DNA of 64,000 bases from Elephas maximus indicus (Eukaryota; Chordata; Mammalia; Proboscidea; Elephantidae): the NCBI RefSeq assembly GCF_024166365.1, contig NC_064841.1, positions 30,806,001-30,870,000 of the forward strand, in the 5' to 3' direction. Under the pieces are notes generated by a model that was given only the letters and a program-made list of their open reading frames with translations, had not been told where the DNA came from and did no database searches. Below are positions 24,284 through 64,000 of this stretch, piece by piece; the stretch's first letter is position 1, and each line of letters starts with the position of its first letter. The position numbers and the translations under genes were made by a program.

Positions 24284-25295
24284 ATGGCTCAGAGACAACA
24301 GTCAATATCAAGTCACATAAAGAAACAGACCATGATCACCTCAACAAGCTCTCAAAACAAAGAATCCAGGGATCTTCTAGATGAAAGTGCTTTCCTGGAA
24401 TTACCAGAGGCAGAATACAAAAGATTAATACGCAGAACCCTTCAAGACATCAGGAAAGAAATGAGGCAATACGCAGAACAAGCCAAGGAACACACAGATA
24501 AAGCAATTGAAGAAATTAGAAGGATTATTCAGGAACATAATGAAAAGTTTAATAAGCTGGAAAAATCCATAGACAGGCAGCAATCAGAAATTTAGAAGAT
24601 TAACAATAAAATTACAGAAGTAGACAACTCAGTAGAAAGTCAGAGGAGCAGAATTGAGCAAGTAGAAGCGAGAATTTCTGAACTCAAAGATAAACCACTT
24701 GGCACTAACATATTTGAAGAAAAATCAGATAAAAGAATTAAAAAAAATGAAGAAACCTTAAGAATCATGTGGGACTCTATCAAGAGAAATAATCTACGAG
24801 TGATTGGAGTACCAGAACAGGGAGGGGTAACAAAAAATATAGAGAGAATTGTTGAAGATTTGTTGGCAGAAAACTTCCCTGATATTGTGAAAGATGAGAA
24901 GATATCTGTCCAAGATGCTCATCGAACTCCACATAAGGTAGATCTTAAAAGAAAGTCAACAAGACATAATCAAACTCACCAAAACCAAAGAAAAAGAGAG
25001 GATTATAAGAGCAACGAGGGATAAACAAAAAGTCACCTACAAAGGAGAGCCAATAAGAATAAGCTCGGACTACTCGGCAGAAACCACGTAGGCAAGAAGG
25101 CAATGGGATGACATATTTAAAAAATGGAAGGAAAAAAATTGCCTGCCAAGAATCATATATCCAGCAAAACTGTCTCTTAAATATGAAGGTGAAATTAAGA
25201 CATTTCCAGATGAACCCAAGTTTAGGGAATTCGTAAAAACCAAACCAAAACTACAAGAAATACTAAAGGGAGTTCTTTGGTTAGAAAATCAATAA
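24284..25295 (+). pseudogene. L1 ORF1, broken (older copy)
   Basis: The start MAQRQQSISSHIKKQ and coiled coil are open to a tag at 24593. The rest is recognisable in pieces, including MWDSIKRNNLRVIGVPEQGG from 24767 and the C-terminal YPAKLSLKYEGE region to a stop at 25293. Several shifts and stops make it non-coding. Confidence 0.85.
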
Positions 25296-25746
25296 TATCA
25301 GGTATCAACCCAAGACTAGGACACTGGGCAGAGCAACCAGAAGTCAACCCACACAGGGAAACCCAAAAAAACAAAGCAAGATTATAAAAAAATAAAAAAG
25401 CTCAAAACAGAGTAACAGCGATGTTATTATATAAAAGAAGACAACATTAAAATAATAAAGAGGGACCAAGAAATGTAATCATACACCTTCCATATGGAGA
25501 GGAAGATACAGCAATACAAAGAAATAAGAGTTAGGTTAAAATTTAGAAAAATAGGGGTAAATAATAAGGTAACCACAAAGGAGACAAACTATCCTACTCA
25601 TTAAAATAAAATACAAGAAAAAGAGACTCAGCAGAAACAAAATCAATGAAAACAAATATGAGGAAAGGACAATATATAAAGATAATCTACTCAGCACATA
25701 AAATTAAGTAGGAAAAAAGTGTCAACACACAAAAAAAGACATCAAA

Positions 25747-28700
25747 ATGATAGCACTAAATTCATACCTATCCATAATTACCCCGAATGTAAATGGATTA
25801 AATGCATCAATAAAGAGACAGAGAGTGGCCGAATGGATTAAAAAACAAGATCTGCCTATATGCTGCCTACAAGAGACACACCTTAGACTTAGAGACACAA
25901 ACAAACTAAAACTCAAAGGATGGAAAAAATATATCAAGCAAACAACAACCAAAAAAGAGCAGGAGTGGCAATATTAATTTCTGACAAAATAGACTTTAAA
26001 GTTAAATCCATCATAAAGGATGAGGAAGGACACTATATAATGATTAAAGGGACAATACACCAATAAGATATAACCATATTAAGTATTTATGCACCCAATG
26101 ATAGGGCTGCAAGATACATAAAACAAACTCTATCAGCATTGAAAAGTGAGATAGACAGCTCCACAATAATAGCAGGAGACTTCAACACACCACTTTCGGT
26201 GAAGGACAGGACAGCCAGAAAGAAGCTCAATAAAGACACGGAAGATCTAAAGGCCACAATCAACCAACTTGACTTCATAGACATATATACAACATTCTAC
26301 CCAACAGCAACCAAGTACACTTTCTTTTCTAGCGCACATGGAACATTCTCTAAAATAGACCACATATTAGGTCATAAAGCAAGCCTTAGCACAATCCAAA
26401 ACGTTGAAATATTACAAAGCATCTTCTCTGACCATAAGGCCATAAAAGTGGAAATCAATAACAGGAAAAGCAGGGAAAAGAAATCAAACACTTGGAAACT
26501 GAACAATACCCTGCTCAAAAAAGACTGGATTATAGAAGACATTAAGGACAGAATAAAGAATTCAGGGAATCCAGTGAGAATGAAAACACTTCCTATCAGA
26601 ACCTTTGGGACACAGCAAAAGCAGTGCTCAGAGGCCAATTTATATCAATAAATGCACACATCCAAAAAGAAGAAAGGGCCAAAATCAAAGAATTATCCCT
26701 ACAACTTGAACAAATAGAGAGCAACAAAAGAAACCCACATGCACCAGAAGAAAACAAATAATAAAAATTAGAACTGAACTAAATGAAATAGAAAACAGAA
26801 AAACAATTGAAAGAATTAACAAGACCAGAAGCTGGTTTTTTGAAAAAATCAACAAAATTGATAACCACTGGCCAAACTGACAAAAGAAAAACAGGAGAGG
26901 AAGCAAATAACCCAAATAAGAAACAAGATGGGCAATATTACAACAGACCCAACTGAAATTAAAAGAATCATATCAGATTACTATGAGAGATTGTACTCTA
27001 ACAAACTTGAAAACCTAGAAGAAATGGATGAATTCCTAGAAACACACTACCTACCTAAACTAACACAAACAGAGGTAGAACAACTGAATAGTCCCATAAC
27101 AAAAGAAGAGATTGAAAAGGTGATCAAAAAACTCCCAACAAAAAAAGCCCTGGTCCTGAAGGCTTTTCTGCAGAGTTCTACCAAACTTTCGGAGAAGAGT
27201 TAACACCACTACTACTAAAGGTATTTCAGAGCATAGAAGAGGACGGAATACTACCAAACTCATTCTATGAAGCCACCATCTCCCTGATACCAAAAGCAGG
27301 TAAAGACACCACAAGAAAAGAAAATTATAGACCTATATCCCTCATGAATGTAGATGCAAAAATCCTCAATAAAATTCTAGCCAATAGAATTCAACAACAT
27401 ATCAGAAAAATAATTCACCATGACCAAGTGGAATTCATACCAGGTATGCAGGGATGGTTCAACACTAGAAAAGTAATTAATGTAATCCACCACATAAATA
27501 AAACAAAAGACAAGAATCACATGATTTTATCAATTGATGCAGAAAAGGCATTTCACAAAGTTCAACACCCATTCATGATAAAAACTCTCAGCAAATTAGG
27601 AACAGAGGGAAAATTCCTCAGCATAATAAAGGGCATTTATACAAAGCCAATGGCCAATATCACCCTAAATTGAGAGAGCCTGAAAGCATTCCCACTGAGA
27701 TCAGGAACCAGACAAGGATGCCCTTTATCACTGCTCTTATTCAACATTGTGTTGGAGGTCCTAGCCAGAGCAATTAGGCTAGATAAATAAAGGGCATCCA
27801 GATTGGGAAGGAAGAAGTAAAAGTATCTCTATTTGCAGATGACATGATCTTATACATAGAAAACTCTAAGGAATCCTCCAGAAAACTACTGAAACTAATA
27901 GAAGAGTTCAGCAGAGTATCGGGATACAAGATAAACATAGAAAAATCAGTTGGATTCCTCTACACCAACAAAAAGAACATCGAAGAGGAAATCACCAAAT
28001 CAATAGCATTAACAGTAGCCCCCAAGAAGATGAAATACTTAGGAATAAATCTTACCAGAGATGTAAAAGACTTATACAAAGAAAACTACAGTATGCTTCT
28101 GCATAAAACTAGAAAAGACTTACCTAAGTGGAAAAACATACCTTGCTCATGAATAGGAAGACTTAACGTTATAAAAATGTCTATTCTACCAAAAGCGATC
28201 TATACATTCAACACAAGTCCGATCCAAATCCCAATGACATTCTTTAATGAGATGGAGAAACAAATCACCAACTTCATATGGAAGGGAAAGAGGTCCCGGC
28301 TAAATAAGGCATTACTGAAAAAGAAGAAGAAAGTGGGAGGCCTTACTTTACCTGGTTTTAGAACCTGTTATACCACCACAGTAGTCAAAACAGCCTGGTA
28401 CTGGTACAACAACAGATACATAGACCAATGGAACAGAATTGAGAATCCAGACATAAACCCATCCACATATGAGCAGTTGATATTTGACAAAGGCCCCAAG
28501 ACAGTTAAATGGGGAAAAGACAGTCTTTCTAACAAACGGTGCTGGCATAACTGGATATCCATCTGCAAAAAAATGAAACAAGACCCATACCTCACTCCAT
28601 GCATAAAAGCGAGCTCAAAATGGATCAAATCCAAAACGATAAAGATCATGGAAGAAAAAATAGGGACAACATTAGGAGCCCTAATACATGGCATAAACAG

Positions 28701-29549
28701 TATACAAAACATTATTAAGAAAAAAAAAGTAAGAATGCAGAAGAAAAACTAGATAACTGGGAGCTCCTAAAAATCAAACACCTGTGCTCATCCAAAGACT
28801 TCACCAAAAGAGTGAAAAGACTGCCTACAGACTGGGAAAAAGTTTTTAGCTATGACATTTCCGATCAGCGCCTGATCTCTAAAATCTACATGATACTGCA
28901 AAACCTCAACTGCAAAAAGACAAATAACCCAATTAAAAAATGGGCAGAAGATATGAATAGACACTTCACTAAAGAAGACATTCAGGTAGCTAACAGATGC
29001 ATGAGGAAATATTCACGATCACTAGCCATTAGAGAAATGCAGATCAAAACTACAATGAGATTTCATCTCACTCCAACAAGGCTGGCGTTAATCCAAAAAA
29101 CACAAAATAATGTTGGAGAGGCTGTGGAGAGATTCAAACCCTTATACACTGCTGGTAGGAATGTCAAATGGTACGACCACTTTGGAAATCGATTTGGCAC
29201 TTCCTTAAAAAGCTAGAAATAGAACTACCATACGATCCAGCAATCCTACTCCTTGGAATATATCCTAGAGAAACAAGAGCCTTTACACGAACAGATATAT
29301 GCACATCCATGTTTGTTGCAGCACTGTTTACAATAGCAAAAAGATAGAAGCAGCCAAGGTGCCCATCAACAGATGAATGGATAAATAAATTATGGTATAT
29401 TCGCACAATGGAATACTATGTGTGCATCCATAAAGAACAGTGAGGAATCTGTGAAACATTTCATAACATGGAGGAACCTGGAAGGCATTATGCTGAGCGA
29501 AATTAGTCAGTTCCAAAAGGACAAATATTGTAGAAGACCACTATTATAA
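25747..29549 (+). pseudogene. L1 ORF2, many frameshifts and stops (older copy)
   Basis: Homologous pieces run from the endonuclease start (TPNVNGLNASIKRQRV, QETHL) through the RT core (FADD at 27832-27843) to the C-terminal region. The frame breaks near 25960, 26570, 26650, 27150, 27672, 27790, 28150 and 28750, among others. The terminal Cys-rich motif is damaged near 29110-29210. Confidence 0.88.
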
Positions 29550-30763
29550 GAACTTGAGAAATAGTTTAAACTGAGAAGAAAACATTCTTTTGTGGTTACA
29601 AGAAGGGAGAGGGAGGTAGGGTGGGAGAGGGGTATTCACTAATTAGATGGTAGATAGAACTACTTTAGGTGAAGGGAAAGACAGCACACAATACAGGGAA
29701 GGTCAGCACAACTGGACTAAACCAAAAGCAAAGAAGTTTCCTGAATAAACTGAATGCTTTGAAGGCCAGTGTAGCAGGGGCAGGGGTTTGGGGACCCTGG
29801 TTTCAGGGGACATCTAAGCCAATTGGCATAATAAAATCTATTAAGAGAACATTCTGCATCCCACTTTGAAGAGTGGTGTCTGGGGTCTTAAATGCTAGCA
29901 AGCAGCCATCTAAGATGCATCAATTGGTCTCAACCCACCTGGATCAAAGGAAAATGAAGAACACCAAGGACACGAGGTAATTATGAGCCCAAGAGACAGA
30001 AAGGGCCACATAAACCAGAGACTACATCGCCCTGAGACCAGAAGAACTAGATGGTGCCCAGCTACAACCAATGACTGCCCTGACAGGGAACACAACAGAG
30101 AACCCCTGAGGGAGCAGGAGAGCAGTGGGATTAAAAAAAACCCCAAATTCTCGTAAAAAGACCAGACTTAATGGTCTGACTGAGACTGGAAAGACCCTGG
30201 TGGTCATGGCCCCCAGACCTTCTGTCAGCCCAGGACAGGAACCATTTCCGAAGCCAACTCTTCAGACGTGGATTGGACTGGACCATGGGTTGGAGAGGGA
30301 TGCTGGCAAGGAGTTACCTTCTTGGATCAGGTGGACACTTGAGACTTTGTTGGCATCTCCTGCGTGGAGGGGAGATGAGCGGGTAGAGGGGACTAGAAGC
30401 TGGAGGAATGGACATGAAAAGAGAGAGTGGAGGGAGAGAGTGGGCTGTCTCATTGAGGGGAGAGTAATTGGGAGTGTGTAGCAAGGTGTATATAAGTTTT
30501 TGTGTGAGAGACTGACTTGATTTGTAAACTTTCACTTAAAGCACAATAAAAATTATTAAAAAAAATGTTTATAGAATGAATGGGTTCTTTACTATGAATA
30601 TGTTTTTTTTATGGGCTGGTGGTACAGAGCTGGAGTAAGCAAAGTATAAGAACAACAAGAGGGGAAAAAAATGGTATGGCAAAATAGGAGGCTGGAGTCA
30701 CTGAAGGCAAATTCCTCCTGGTGACAGGTTTGCATAACGGCCATCCAGCTTCCACGGCCACCA

Positions 30764-30960
30764 CCAGCTGCCATGTGGTCTACTCTGACTCAAGGCGACC
30801 CCATGTGTGTCAGAGTAGAACTGTGCTCCATAGGGTTTTGAGTGGCTGGTTTTTTGGAAGTAGATTGGCAGGCCTTTCTTCCAAGTCTCCTCTGGGGGAT
30901 TTTGAACCTCCAACCTTTAGGTGAGCAGCTGAGCACATTAACCATTTGTACCACCGAGCT
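30764..30960 (-). mobile_element. AfroSINE, long type
   Basis: Tail accagctgccatgtggtcta, middle ggaagtagattggcaggcct, head acattaaccatttgtaccac. It lies about 400 bases upstream of the LRRC31 coding start. Confidence 0.85.
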
Positions 30961-31199
30961 TAGAGGCATTCCAAATCCTCCTTTATGTACTTAAGTCTAT
31001 CAGACGGTAATTCTAGCTGACTGTTGAAATTTAAAATGTATTGACACACTTGATGCTTTTGCCAAAGTGGTGTTTAATGATCTGTTTCTCACACAATAAA
31101 ATAGGGTAGAGTTAAAAACTCAAATTTGCTTTGGATTTGTATCTCTTACCATCTGTTGGTTCCCGGATCCTGGGTTACATCATTCTTGTAAGTACGTTA

Positions 31200-63867
<32,668 letters not shown>

Positions 63868-64000
63868 TAGGGAGGGCAGTGAGGACTAGGGCTAAGTCCT
63901 CTGTGTAGCTTCCCTTCTCCCCAGCATCTGCTTAGGAAAGATCCAATTAAGACAAAAAAGGGCAATTCCAAACCCAACAAGACAGTGCAGGTGCTTCATA

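Larger units (their letters stand above)
23013..30559 (+). mobile_element. older full-length L1 upstream of LRRC31
   Basis: This 7.5-kb L1 copy has a 5' UTR (23013-24283), ORF1 (24284-25295), spacer (25296-25746), ORF2 (25747-29549), 3' UTR and AATAAA at 30545. The flanks carry a 16-bp duplication with one mismatch, aaaaaatCtttataga at 22997-23012 and aaaaaatGtttataga at 30560-30575. It sits next to the 5' head of an RTE fragment. Its first ~120 bases match the younger L1, but the rest of the 5' UTR is different and lacks the GC-rich monomers. Confidence 0.92.

Noticed and set aside
29910-30535. Cluster of ORFs on both strands
   Set aside because: They lie in the 3' UTR of the older L1 and match the non-coding 3' UTR of the younger one.
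1-31000. Exons of SAMD7 or another syntenic neighbour
   Set aside because: In human SAMD7 is the neighbour on this side, but I found no open, spliced segment here that I can match to it.

Overview
The window is nuclear DNA from an afrotherian mammal, most likely an elephant or another paenungulate. The evidence is about thirty copies of a tRNA-headed SINE of the AfroSINE type, several RTE-clade LINE pieces whose 3' ends match the SINE tails, and two L1 elements, on top of the usual old mammalian repeats (MIR, L2, MER5A-like, MaLR LTRs, L1M). Nothing prokaryotic or plasmid-like is present. Species cannot be fixed from sequence alone.

The only cellular protein gene I can support is LRRC31 (leucine-rich repeat containing 31), on the + strand. 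Exons 1-8 lie at 31371-31560, 38234-38383, 41506-41673, 47946-48113, 48505-48672, 49660-49827, 51721-51888 and 63620-63787. The 3' end, about 100 codons in the human protein, lies past the right edge. Every visible exon is open, has AG/GT boundaries and joins in phase 1. Exons 3-8 are each exactly 168 bp and each encodes a pair of ~28-residue ribonuclease-inhibitor-like LRRs.

Layout. 1-31 kb: 5' intergenic DNA made of nested repeats, including an older, heavily broken full-length L1 at 23013-30559. 31.2-31.56 kb: LRRC31 first exon. 31.56-47.9 kb: introns 1-3 with many AfroSINEs, a hAT-like element, an antisense RTE with its endonuclease region deleted, and nested MaLR LTRs. 47.9-51.9 kb: compact block of exons 4-7. 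51.9-63.6 kb: intron 7, holding a young full-length L1 at 54539-61866 in the sense orientation with perfect 17-bp target-site duplications. 63.6-63.8 kb: exon 8.

The elements depend on one another. AfroSINE tails match the RTE tail, so RTE is the likely source of the SINE machinery. The longer SINE type also carries a stretch of the RTE 5' head, and short ORF-less RTE head-plus-tail elements occur at 2503-2900, 32230-32475 and 52543-52943. This suggests the SINE body is a deleted RTE fused to a tRNA. No exotic new system was found; the best leads are this SINE/RTE relationship, the L1 with tandem 5'-UTR monomers and a long inter-ORF spacer, a four-level repeat nest with matching duplications, and possible regulatory oddities around LRRC31 (uORF, tandem donor, CTCF-like site).
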